Below are positions 1 to 10,424 of a DNA stretch of 64,000 bases, piece by piece (within the stretch, counting starts at the first letter, position 1; each line of letters opens with the position of its first letter). A program made the translations under genes and the position numbers. The notes under the pieces were generated by a model that was given only the letters and a program-made list of their open reading frames with translations, was not told where the DNA came from and ran no database searches. This stretch comes from Pyrenopolyporus hunteri (lineage: Eukaryota; Ascomycota; Sordariomycetes; Xylariales; Hypoxylaceae), in NCBI GenBank assembly GCA_902806595.1, contig CADCXC010000035.1, forward strand, positions 1,922,001 through 1,986,000, given 5' to 3'.

Positions 1-371
1 ACCCGTTCGTCAGGAAGACGCTTGAGTCCTACATGAAGGCAGCCGCGTGTCTCGTGTGCGGCTCCAAGGCCAAAAGGGACGAGAACTCGGCCATCTGCGC
101 CAGGTGTCGCCGGAACGCGCCCGCGTCCCTGCTCAAGCTCCAGACACAGATCAACCGCGAGGAGGCAAAGCTTACGGATGTGACGAAGATATGCCAGAGC
201 TGCGCGGGGCTCGCGCCGCTGGATAGCGTGCCCTGTGATAGCAAGGATTGCCCGGTGTTCTACACGAGGATGAAGCAGGCAGCGCGGTATAGGGCGGAAA
301 GGAATGTGGTAGAGCCGGCTATTAAGCAGCTCCTAGACGGTGAGGTTAGCATGGAGGAGTTGGAGTGGTAA
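1..371 (+). CDS. pol3: DNA polymerase delta catalytic subunit, C-terminal end (partial, cut by window edge)
   Basis: Only the last 122 codons are present, open from position 3 to the TAA at 369-371. They hold the C-terminal metal-binding module of the B-family replicative polymerase. CysA is a CLVC...CARC pair of Cys-x2-Cys motifs around residues 15-35 of the fragment. CysB follows as CQSC and a second pair in which a Cys precedes DSKDC. In the family CysA binds zinc and helps PCNA contact, and CysB carries a 4Fe-4S cluster that holds the B-subunit. The tail ends in an acidic stretch finishing in EELEW. The catalytic domain lies outside the window to the left. Spacing of the Cys pairs makes Pol delta far more likely than Pol zeta, but without the polymerase core this rests on the tail alone. 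Confidence 0.9.
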   Translation, partial: PFVRKTLESYMKAAACLVCGSKAKRDENSAICARCRRNAPASLLKLQTQINREEAKLTDVTKICQSCAGLAPLDSVPCDSKDCPVFYTRMKQAARYRAERNVVEPAIKQLLDGEVSMEELEW

Positions 372-1113
372 AACGGAGGCTGGGGGGGGGTGCATGGCTT
401 CGGGGTATGCATTGTACGGCGTCTGAGAATAGGGGTGGTTAGTGAATAAGGGGTTGAGGTTGAGGTTGAGGCATCAAGGACTGGAAGGTCATGCATTCGT
501 TCCATAGAAGCCTTATTAGGGCATGGCATATGAGATGTGATGCATGAATTTAGATACGCATAACGATTACTTCTAATGATATACTACATGTAGATATTTA
601 CATTGTTAATTTGGTATAATACCTATATAGACGCATCGTGAGACGTGGGTGCTTCATTACATCATTCATCGCTAAGCGCCGAGCTTAAGAACGCCCTATT
701 TCAGCCACAGTTGCCATTGTGTCACCAGCACAGGGGGGTAGTGGTTGGGCTAGTAAATAGCAGTGCATAGGCGGCGCTAATCTGCCCCCGCCGGCCTACG
801 AAAAGCCCCACGTGGCTCTTTCCGGGAATTACTTGGTAGGTACAGCCTGTGACGTCCCCAAAGCAGGAGCCAAGAGCTCTCTTAGCCAGCGGGTGCCGCC
901 ATTAACCTTCCCCGGTGTTTACGTGCATTTACTGGTATGTACATGTTTGTGTTTGTATTTGTATTTGTATTTTTATCTGCACCTATCATTGTACAAGCCA
1001 ATACAACATCCAACAGCTTCGATCCGCGTGAGCATCGAGCTCCAGGGCGGCCTTATCATCATCCCATACTCTCGTCACCATACACTGCGCAACTTACCTA
1101 CCGCAGCGGGATT
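372..1113. other. Intergenic, 3' of pol3, up to the inverted-repeat element
   Basis: No gene is supported. The stretch carries AT-rich DNA around 540-630 and a T/G-rich run at about 936-975 (repeats of GTATTT and GTTTGT). The short open frames at 812-1129 have no codon or family signal. ATT at 1111-1113 is the left copy of the putative target duplication of the element that starts at 1114. Confidence 0.6.
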
Positions 1114-1634
1114 GGGTGGTTTGGAGTAACCGTTTTAATAGTGGGTAACCGTTGCCATTGGTAGGTTTTTCGATTTTAAGAAACGTTATGTAGCGTAGGC
1201 GACGGTTGCTTAGAGTAAAGCGTTGCTGAAGTTGCGAGATGTTACGGGTGGGTACGTACTGGGTACGTATCTTCAATTTTATTGGCCGGAAAAAGTGGAT
1301 TGTGAAAATTTTGACTTTACACATATATAGCATAAGAACATTAAACTTTCACAATCGAAGCTTGGGCTGGCCACCCAATCCTAGATTAGCTCAATCGTTA
1401 CAAGTACAAAGTACATGTACCAAAGCTATGGGTTCGAAGCCCACGCTTTTTAAATTTTTCGGATAATCTTTTTTTCTTGACCCACAATCGAAAATCCGAC
1501 CAATCAGGATCATTTATTTTTGGCCCTCATTACTGGAGTAACCGTTATTTTTTCAAGCAACCGTAGAATTCTGAATTATGGTTGTGATACAGCCGAACAG
1601 TTGCTGGGTAAAGAACCGTTACTTTAAACCACCC
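1114..1634. mobile_element. Putative non-autonomous inverted-repeat element (MITE-like), 521 bp
   Basis: The ends are imperfect inverted repeats. The left end is GGGTGGTTTGGAGTAACCGT (1114-1133) and the reverse complement of the right end, from 1634 inward, is GGGTGGTTTAAAGTAACGGT; 17 of these 20 bases agree. Both ends are flanked by ATT (1111-1113 and 1635-1637), consistent with a 3-bp target duplication. AACCGT occurs several more times near both ends as subterminal repeats. There is no transposase frame, so the element would have to be mobilised in trans. The interior carries tRNA-like A- and B-box sequences (separate entry). Size, ends and lack of coding fit a MITE. The superfamily is not clear from the ends, and no second copy exists in this window to confirm it. 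Confidence 0.55.
1387..1449 (+). other. tRNA-like segment with RNA polymerase III A/B-box sequences
   Basis: TAGCTCAATCG at 1387-1397 resembles an A box (D-arm) and GGTTCGAAGCC at 1431-1441 resembles a B box (T-arm). The spacing is right for a tRNA, and a T-run at 1446-1449 could end Pol III transcription. The T-arm pairs in four of five positions, but no matching 7-bp acceptor stem or clean anticodon arm can be built. It is more likely a decayed tRNA or a SINE-like head inside the inverted-repeat element than a working tRNA gene. Confidence 0.3.
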
Positions 1635-1833
1635 ATTCCCCCTATGGTACCTAGGTATCCGAGCTAGACACCTTCACTAACCATTTCCGACCTCTTCTGC
1701 AAGTAAGACGAAAGTAAATACAAGGAAATTAAAGAAAGAAAACAATTCATCCCATGGTCTTCGAAATCCCGCCGCCGCAAAGGTTAGCAGATCTGCGCTT
1801 TGCCGGCCGCCTCTGTAAGCCGGAGCTGTAGGC

Positions 1834-4800
1834 ATGGGCTGGACTGCTTTCTTATTGACCTACCTCTTGGGTGGCGTCACTTTCATTCCCTTATTTCTAG
1901 CGGCCGTCCTACTCCACGCGCATCTCACGTTTCCCGTTCGCGATGATAGCTCCCACGAAGATGGCCGGAACGACCCCGATAGCATTGTTCAACCCGGCGA
2001 CGACGTGACGGCCCTCCGCGAGGCGCAGAAGGAAGAATCGAGGCAGCGCCTCCTCGCCGAGTCCGACGTAGCAGCGGGCTACTTTGCCGTCTGCCGTGAA
2101 TATGTCCCCATGGGCATCAACGCCAAACCAATCGAGCGTTCTACTCCCGTCGGTTCCACTACCGTCGCTCCACCGAGCCAGAGCGTCTATCAGTCCATGT
2201 ATAGAAGCATATTCGACAGGAAGCAGAACCCGGGTCCGTTGGATGACAATAAGAGCGTTAGCCAGCGGCCGAAGAAGGCAGGGAATGTCTTCTACGTTGT
2301 ACTTAGGTGCGTTGCTAGCCGTGTCTGACACAGGTCTTGGATCTAGGATGACTGACATCCTATTGATGGTAGACACGGTCACCTGATGCTATTCGACGAC
2401 GACGAGCAACTCGAGGTCCGCCACGTCATTTCCCTCGCCCACCACGATGTCAGCATATATTCGGGAGGAGATACGACCCCCGAGGGCGAACTGTTCATCA
2501 AGCGGAATGCATTATGTTTACGTAGGAAGGCAGATATTAAAGATTTGGCCCCGGACGCGCAGATATCGAAACCGTTCTTCCTGTTCTCCGAGAACTGTTC
2601 CGCCAAAGAAGACTTCTACTTCGCTCTCCTCAGAAATCAAGAACAGGCCTTTACCGGTCAAAATCTGGCCCCGAAGCCCCAGCGATTTGACGTCAAGAAT
2701 ATCATATCCCTTGTTCAAAAGTTGCACTCCTCCGAGGACCATCTACAGACGCGATGGCTAAATGCCTTGATTGGGAGGATATTCCTCGGTATCTACAAGA
2801 CTAAGGACGTTGAGAACTTCATTCGAGAGAAGATCACGAAGAAGATCTCCCGTGTTAATCGGCCTTCTTTTCTCAGCAGAATCACCATCCAAAACATCAA
2901 CCCCGGAGATTCGGCACCCTACTTTACAAATCCCCGGCTCAAGGATTTCAGTGTGGAAGGGGAGTGCGGAATGGAGGCCGATGTTAAGTATACGGGCAAT
3001 TTTAGATTGGAAGTCGCTGCTACAGCACGTATCGACCTGGGCCCTCGTTTCAAGACTCGAGAAGTTAACCTCATACTCGCCGTGGTCCTGAGGAAGCTTG
3101 AGGGACATGCTTGCTTCAAGATAAAGCCGCCCCCTAGCAATCGTATATGGTTCTCCTTCCAGTCCATGCCCAAGATGGAGATGACCATTGAACCTATTGT
3201 GAGCTCGAGGCAGATTACATACACGGTCATTCTCCGGCAGATCGAGAATAGGATCAAGGAGGTTATGGCTGAGACGCTAGTAGCGCCCTTCTGGGACGAT
3301 ATTCCCTTTTTCAATACCGAACATAAGCAATGGCGCGGTGGCATATTCGAAGGTGATGACGCAGTTGAACACTCATCTGACCACGAAGCTATTGCTGCTC
3401 AGCTCGGGAACGTAGACGAGGTCAGCCATATCGAAGAGACAGTCAATACCACGACCCCTGATCAGCCCCCGTTGGAGAAGAGCCATAGCGTACCCGTCAT
3501 GGAGACCACTACCCAAACAGCTCAGTCACAGGGGTTCTGGAGCAGGAGGCTGAATTCGAAGAAAAGCCAGCAAAGTGTCGGTAGCCAGAGCCCATCCTCG
3601 TCGACGACGGCTCTTGATATCAAGAGCCCGCGGAGTTCCGTGACCGACGTATTGCGCCCCACTCGTTCGGGGTCTCTTTCGGCATCCAGCCCTATTGTTG
3701 GTACAGACCCTGTCCACGCCGATACCTTCAGGCCCTCGTCAAGTCCTCCAGATCGCGACGATGCATTCAGTGCTATAGCAAGTATCTCTGCTAAGTCCAA
3801 GAGCGCTTCACCAGGACATACGCCTGTTGGGTCGCCTGCAAAAACTTCCTCCACTCCACAAGCAGTAAACGGCTCTGAAACCCCCTCTTCTGATGCGATT
3901 CCTGAGGTGCGGAAAGGGAGCCACGAAAAAATGCCTACGGCACCTGAGAGGCGGCATACAGCCTCATCCACGGGGAGCGCCGAGAGCGATGCTGTGCCTC
4001 CGTCACCTGCCCTCTCTAGCAGTAAGACCTCGATAAAGAGTGGTACTGGATCGATAGGCAGGGGTTTCTTCTCGCGAAGAGAAACTACTGCGACGACCGG
4101 CTCTACGAACGGGACGCCTGAGGGTAAGCGTAATACACTAGCCGCCGTATCTAATGCCGCCGCGACGGCGAAACGGTGGGGCTTAAACGCCATACAACGG
4201 CAGACGGACAAGAACGGCGCCAACGGACGTAAAATGTCTGATCCCCCATTGGACCTGAACCAGCCTATGGGGCGTGGTCAGCCACTACCTCCCCCTGGCA
4301 CACCATTACCGATGCCCGGACAGAAAGCAACGCCGATGCCCATCGTGCCGAAGCGCAAACCTGTTGCTCCCCCACCAACGCTACCACGACAGAGCACCGG
4401 GAACCTACACGAGGCGAAAACTGAACGGCGGCCGCTACCCCCACCTCCGCTACCTTCGAGGCGCCGACGCGTCTCGCATATCCACGCAGCCAGTCCCGAA
4501 GGCAGCAACGACGATAACCTCTTAGTTGTCGAGGCGCCTACCGCGGACTCGGAGCCGAATAGTCCGGCGTTCCCTGTCGGCGAGAATGGGGATTTTGCCT
4601 CTTCACCCGGGTACGTCCAGCCGTGGGTCGAGGATGCGGAGGAGTTGAACGGGGATATGCATGCGCATATGCACGCGGAAGCTGGGGGCGACGATCTAAT
4701 CGAGTTCCAAGCGGACGAGGAAGAAGCCTCCCCGACTACTGGAGCATCACCGCCAAAGCTGCCTCCGAGGGCACCGGTGGAGCCACTTGTGCATCAAGAG

Positions 4801-4974
4801 CAACAGGATGGGATAATAGAAAAAGAGGAACAAGGAGAAGAGGAGGACGAAGATGAAGACGGGTACTCGAACTGGGTGGAAGGGCCCGAGTTTACCGAGT
4901 CATATCCCGCCAAGGACCCCGTCGGCACGTACGCTCATGTCAACGCCAACGCCGAAGCAGAGGCTGTCAAATGA
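1834..4974 (+). CDS. nvj2: SMP/PH-domain lipid-transfer protein, Nvj2-like
   Basis: Two exons (1834-2306 and 2373-4974) give 1024 residues; the 66-bp intron has a GTGCGT donor, a CTGAC branch point and a TAG acceptor. An N-terminal hydrophobic segment (about residues 4-28) is a membrane anchor. A PH-like region spans the exon junction (about 150-250). The SMP domain runs from about 283 to 475. The last half is low-complexity: Ser/Thr-rich, then proline clusters (PLPPPGTPLP, PLPPPPLPSR), then an acidic tail. In yeast, Nvj2 sits at nucleus-vacuole and ER-Golgi contacts and helps move ceramide; SMP domains form lipid-binding tubes. The assignment rests on architecture (TM-PH-SMP). The ATG at 1834 is followed directly by the TM segment, which supports this start. 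Confidence 0.85.
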
Positions 4975-5867
4975 ATGATGGGTGACGGCGTTGCCATACA
5001 GAGAGAGAGAGAGAGAGAGAGTTACACCCAACACGTGGACTGAGTGTATTGTATGAGCTCACAGCGCCTCACTACTCTACTTATAGTATTCTGTCACGTG
5101 AACAGAATGGAGTTGACCAAGGGGTTCGGGGATATGGGTGTTGTTCTAGAGGGTGCATAGCTATGCGTGTATATAATGGATGAATCGACGGATGTTTGGT
5201 CGGTTGGTTTGCTCATCGGTTGATCGGCAGGGTTTGCTATGGCATGGTATTGGGACGGCGTCGGAGTCGAGCGGTTTACGTACGGGTAGGTAGGTAGTTG
5301 TCCAGATACCTACCGGTCTCAGTTCAGTTTGCGTACCTAGGTTAGGTAACCTAAATTATATAAAGATGAAGGTTGGTGAATATCTGCCTATATACGACTC
5401 TATCTGCTTCTTGTTTACATACTTGAGTTTACTCTCTAGTGTTAGTAGCAGTTTAAATTAAGAGTGCGAAGAACCGTAAGTAGATTATAATGAAGACGTC
5501 GAAGACGATGTAGGTTTTGAGCGGGGCTATACCTCAATAAGGCGACACTACGCTAGTACACTTACGTGGTTATTGGCAGAGGTAGTAATATACTTGTAGG
5601 TATATCCAGCAAATATAGGACATGATAGTTGTTCGATCGGTTTTCGATTAACAAAGGGAATGGCGATATCTACAACCCTAGGTTCGAGACACACGTCTTG
5701 CGTATCGGGGACGACCTGATTTGCTGTTCTTTTATGGACTGACTCCCATATGCAACCTATCCCACTCCGTTCCACCCCCCAGATGCATGCATGCTATACC
5801 CCATCTTCATCGCATCAACAACATCGTCGGCCCCCCAGCGCAACCGAGTCCAACGGGGTCCGGGCGC
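4975..5867. other. Intergenic between nvj2 and cox13 (convergent), with (GA)n microsatellite
   Basis: This holds the 3' flanks of two convergent genes. A (GA)10 microsatellite lies at 5001-5021, and a GGTAGGTAGGTAG motif of the dispersed CTAGGTA type near 5284-5297. I see no further gene. Confidence 0.6.
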
Positions 5868-6615
5868 TTAGTTAGTCTTGTCCTTGTTGTGGTAGTTGAC
5901 GCTGTCGTTCCAGCTGTATTTTTTTCGGGCATCTACGTTAGCATTCTTTTTCTTTTCTTTTCTCTTCCCCTCGTCCTTTTACATCTACACCTCATATACC
6001 AATCACCACGACAGGGGAAAGGGGGGGGGGGTTACGTACAACAGGGTCTTGTCGCCGTCGCCCCAGGGGAAGTTCTTGGTGCGGATGTTCTGGTAGGGGT
6101 ACTCGACGCGCTCCTCCAGCGGCGGCATGTGCGACCAGTGCTCCCAGTGCTCGTTCCACAGGTTGTACGCGTTGATGCCCGCGAGGATGAGGGCGGGCGG
6201 GACGGCGCTGGCGGGGTGAGGGATTTTGTTAGCTTTTCTTCTTCTTTTTTTTTCTTTTTCTTTTTCTCTCTCCCTGTGCTTGTCTCGTTGTTTTCTTCAA
6301 GGGTCGTGTGCAGGAAGGGTATCGGGGGACGGCGGGCTCTTACTAGAGAGAGATCTTGCGCCAGAGCTCTGCGATTGGGTCAGCGAGTGAACGTCATACA
6401 CCTAAACTCCTACGGAAATGTTCCCGTGGGTTGGCGGTCGACTCACCGGTGGTGGCGGCGGCGTGCTCCTTCACGGCCTGTCGCTCCTTGATGAAGGCGT
6501 TCTCGGTCGAGGCGAGGCGGCGCTGGACGGCGAAGCGGAAGACGGGGGTGTTGGCGGTGCGCAGCTGGGCCGAGAGTCGCGGCGCCGCGCGGAGGAGTTG
6601 TCGCTGGAAGAACAT
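5868..6615 (-). CDS. cox13: Cytochrome c oxidase subunit VIa (COX13)
   Basis: Four exons on the minus strand (6615-6447, 6368-6344, 6207-6040, 5913-5868) give 135 residues, with frame kept at every junction. The N-terminus (MFFQRQLLRAAPRLS, rich in Arg and lacking acidic residues) is a mitochondrial presequence. The mature part reads ELWRKISLY, then one transmembrane segment (ALILAGINAYNLW), then the family signature WEHWSHMPPLEERVEYPY and FPWGDGDKTLFW. It is a small inner-membrane subunit of complex IV. Exon 2 is only 25 bp. Intron 2 holds a long pyrimidine run on the plus strand and intron 3 a run of eleven G. COX13 next to APN2 is a conserved neighbour pair at the ascomycete MAT locus. Confidence 0.95.
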
Positions 6616-7444
6616 CTTGTGCGTATCGCTGCCTTTCCGTGTCTCTTCGTCGCTTTGGATATCGTGGGTATCGTAGTTAAGTACGTAGTCGTCGTGGTTG
6701 AGAGGGGAGATTGGTCTGCTGTGCCGGTTTCGTTCGGCTTCGAAATCGAATTCAGGTATCGTCGAAGATGTCAGGATTTGGGGTGGTCTGATTCCAATTG
6801 TCGAATGAGGTCAGGTCTGATTGGATCGAAAGCCCCGAAGCTGCTGGAGCTCTCCCTCGGTAAATCCGCGGGGACATGGCTAGTGCCAGAATCCATATTA
6901 TAGTGGGGACGAGAGGCCATGACGCAAGTCACGGGACTTCGGGTCATTTTGGTGTGTACGTCAGCAGCAACCCCGTGAATGGGACGTCGCGACTCCCTAG
7001 AGTAACCCTTCTACATCACTAATGGACGACCCTGTGACTACCCGTAAAAAAAGACATGCAAACGATTTAGCTTCGGTACCTAGGTATTTTAAATAAGAAG
7101 GGAAGCTGCATTTGATGATATCTCTCTTAAGAACTGGGACGTTCAGCTGCACCGCCACTCGTACTACCTACCTACCTGGTACCTACGTACATCCATACAT
7201 CCTTACATGTACCTAAGGTACCTAGATTCCCGTTCTTTTCTACAGTGAACCCGCCATCAGCAACTCGCCATCTACATGAACAATACGTCCATTCCCTCCT
7301 GTGTGTTGCGCCGGTCCAGCAGCCAATCCGACGACAATGGTAGTTGTCGGCAATAAAAACGAAGCAAATGGTGATTGACTGGGGACGTTTCGTGAGATTC
7401 ATTTCAAAGGCTTTGTAATCTCATCCTAAGTCGACGTATTCAAA
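6616..7444. promoter_or_regulatory. Divergent promoter region between cox13 and apn2
   Basis: 829 bp separate the two divergent start codons. It contains TACCTACCTACC-type motifs near 7164-7190 and AGGTACCTAG at about 7206-7226. I see no TATA box I would commit to and no gene. Confidence 0.5.
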
Positions 7445-9536
7445 ATGGGGGTCCGTATCACCTCTTGGAATGGTTCGTGTCCCCCCAATACCTCTATAGC
7501 ATATCTCTACCCAGGTAGCCGTACTAATGTTGTATAGTAAACGGAATTCGGTATGTAATTATATCTTACACGCACTATTCTGCTTCTGACCGGATCCGAT
7601 AGGAATCCGTTCGGGTACCAGCCATGGAGGGAAAAGAGGACTTTCGACGCTATGTTCGATATTCTCGAGGCGGATATAGTCGTAATGCAGGAAACCAAGA
7701 TCCAGCGCAAGGATCTTCAGGACGACATGGTGCTGGTGCCGGGTTGGGACGTCTTCTTCAGCCTACCAAGGCATAAAAAAGGTACGCAAACACTACTATA
7801 TAACCCATCGAATAGTCAATTTTAACAGAGGATAGGTTACGCCGGCGTGGCCATCTATACCCGAAACTCAGTGTGTATACCCATAAGGGCCGAAGAGGGT
7901 ATTACCGGAGTCCTCTGCCCTCCAAATTCTTCGACCAAATTTCGAGATCTCCCTCCGGATCAGCAAATAGGGGGCTACCCAAGACCCGGCCAACTCGTCG
8001 GTCTGGTCGACGACATGGCTCTCGACGCCGAAGGACGCTGCGTCATTCTCGAGTTTCCCGCTTTTGTCCTGATTGGAACGTACAGTCCGGCAAATAGCGA
8101 CGGAACTCGAGACGATTTTAGGTTAGCTTACCTCGACGCGCTGGACGTCCGAATCCGGAACCTCGTAGCTATGGGCAAGAGAGTCGTCTTAACAGGTGAC
8201 CTCAACGTTATCCGGGCGTCTATCGACACCGCCAATCTCTTCGAGAGGCTAAGGAAAGAAGGAATGACGGTTCGAGACTTCTTCTCGACCCCATCCCGCC
8301 GCCTCTTTAATCAGCTTATATTCGGAGCAGATGTATTCGGGTCGAGGGACGAAAACAGGGAGGAGCCGGTGTTATGGGACCTTGGAAGACTGTTCCATCC
8401 TACTCGCGAAGGTATGTTTACCTGCTGGGACATGAAGAAGAACTCTCGTCCTGCCAACTTCGGTAGTCGAATCGACTACGTTCTATGCAGCGATTCCATG
8501 AAGGATTGGTTCATGGACTCTAATATCCAAGAGGGCCTTATGGGCTCTGACCACTGTCCGGTTTATGCCACTCTAAAAGACATCGTAACCATCGACGGGA
8601 AAGAGGTGCACATCAGAGATATCCTGAACCCCCCTGGAGTTTTCGAGAATGGAGTTCGGCTCAGAGACTGGACGGCGAAGGATCTCTTGCCATTGTCCGC
8701 GAAGCTCATTCCCGAGTTCGACCGTCGACGGAGCATCAAAGACATGTTCAAGAAACCAGCGACCTCGAAGTCGACGCCAACGCCTATCAATAAGCCGTCG
8801 GCAAGTCTCAACAACGATTCCACCAAAGCCGAATCGTCGGCGGAGGGAGAGTCCGCCGACCCTCCCGTTTCGCAGCCTGAGCCGGCTAATCCGGCGCCCT
8901 CCCCGGCAAAAACGCAATCTAACAGTCTTAAGCGCACGCCTTCAGGCGCGACGTCTAGCAGGCCTCAGAAGAAGACGAAAGCGACCCTAACGAAAGAGCC
9001 TTCATCTAAAGGGCAGAGTAGTCTTAAAGGTTTTTTTAAATCTAAAACCACAGCAAGTCCGAGCACTACCCCCGAGACAAGGGAAGATTCTAAATCGACT
9101 AGTGAGTTCGACGGCGCTTCGGAAGCCGAAGCATCGAAAGAATCGAACACTACAGAACCGGCCAAAGACGTTCCCGAACCAGTCAGTCCTGGACGAGTAT
9201 TTGATCCTATTGAGTCCAAAGAATCTTGGTCCAAGTTGCTGGGCAAACGAGTTCTACCTAAATGCGAACACGGAGATGATTGCGTCAGTCTTATGACTAA
9301 GAAGCCCGGTGTTAACAAAGGTAAATTACCCCGTACGCATTCTAACCTATTGCATAGCAACACTATTCCTCACCCGTGGCGCGATACTAATTTTGCTTTT
9401 AGGGAGATCCTTCTTCGTTTGCCCCCGACCCGTCGGGCCGTCGGGCGGGAAGGAAGTAGGTACTCAGTGGCGTTGCAATACATTCATATGGAGCAGCGAC
9501 TGGAATAAGTCGCAAAATAATCGAGATCCGTCCTAG
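7445..9536 (+). CDS. apn2: Class II AP endonuclease (DNA lyase) Apn2
   Basis: Five exons (7445-7472, 7538-7550, 7603-7781, 7836-9320, 9403-9536) give 612 residues; exon 2 is a 13-bp microexon. The N-terminal exonuclease III-type nuclease shows the opening RITSWNVNGIR, the catalytic Glu in VVMQETKIQ, GDLNV (about residue 194) and GSDHCPV (about 310), the metal and active-site His/Asp motif. A linker holds a PCNA-binding PIP box, QSSLKGFF (about 467-474). The C-terminus is a GRF zinc finger (about 550-606) with CEHGDDC..., FFVCPRPVGP and WRCNTFIWSSDW, completed only by the last exon. The enzyme cuts DNA 5' of abasic sites and trims 3' blocks in base excision repair. It converges on sla2 with nothing between, whereas the MAT genes usually lie there. 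Confidence 0.95.
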
Positions 9537-10424
9537 GGTTGTATGTAGACCTCGATACCTATCACAGCCCAGGCGATATATGCTTGGTTGATCCGGCCTA
9601 CCTACCTATGTTACATACCCTCTTCTAGAGAGACAATAGATATCTCTCGGCGCGCAAATAATCAGTGGTTAAATTGTACCGATGGCCTGTTGCGAGCTAC
9701 GAGTACGTGCTTCCCAACAGCATAGACTGGGGCTATAGCGCTCAAGATGGTACTCGATTAGATTACTGTTAATAGATGGCTAAACGAAAAATTACTCGCG
9801 ATTTGATCATCGTGTATTCATAAGGGTGTATGTCGTAGTAACCCCCCTATATAATGGTTAGGTACCTACCTAGGTATCTAGTTATCCCCGTTGACACTAT
9901 CCCCGGAGCTTCGAGCGTCTCATCATAGACCAGCATATTTTAGAACACACAGCGGAAAGCACCAAATATTCAATATTCAACATTCAATCACCGGTGATCA
10001 AATTACCTAGATAAATAAAGGTAGGTACCTAAGCTAATAAACGGCATCCCACCCCTGCTTCCGATGCGTACGTAGTAGGTAGCAATTTTATACAATATCA
10101 ACACTTGGCTTGACTTGACTTCGCTCAGTTCCGCTCCACTGCACTGCACCACCGCGTACTTCGCGCATACCGCTAGCTTCTCGGTCACTAACTTACTAAC
10201 TTACTAATTTACTTAACTACTACCTATCCGCTCCCAAGAAAGCCCTGCTTAAATCTTAACTATGTAAATGAAGGAAGGGAGAACGGCGCCCCGATCAACT
10301 ACCTAGGTAGGTAGCTAATAAGGCCGAGCAATGGACGGACCACCAACGATCTCCAAGGGTATCACTCCCCTCCCCGTCCCATCCTCTCCAGCTCGCTTAC
10401 TCTGCCTGGGTGGTAGGTAGGTAC
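9537..10424. other. APN2-SLA2 junction: expected site of the MAT idiomorph, no mating-type gene seen
   Basis: 888 bp lie between the stop codons of the convergent apn2 and sla2. All open frames here are under about 70 codons, and none reads like an alpha-box, HMG-box, MAT1-1-2 or MAT1-1-3 protein. The DNA holds several TACCTAGGTA-type palindromes (for example about 9860-9881, 10016-10031, 10300-10316, 10411-10427) and an AACATTCAAT-rich patch near 9965-9990. It looks like ordinary 3' flanks joined together. Confidence 0.8.

Noticed and set aside
1360..1450. A functional tRNA gene
   Set aside because: A- and B-box-like sequences are present, but no acceptor stem or proper anticodon arm can be paired.
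3522..4223. 233-codon frame on the minus strand
   Set aside because: It lies opposite the low-complexity part of the nvj2-like gene and has no family signal; it is a codon-bias shadow.
9537..10424. Possible remnants of a MAT gene between apn2 and sla2
   Set aside because: No frame reads as an alpha box or HMG box on either strand, and the short frames (61-68 codons) lack Trp/Pro-rich core patterns. I therefore report absence, not a pseudogene.
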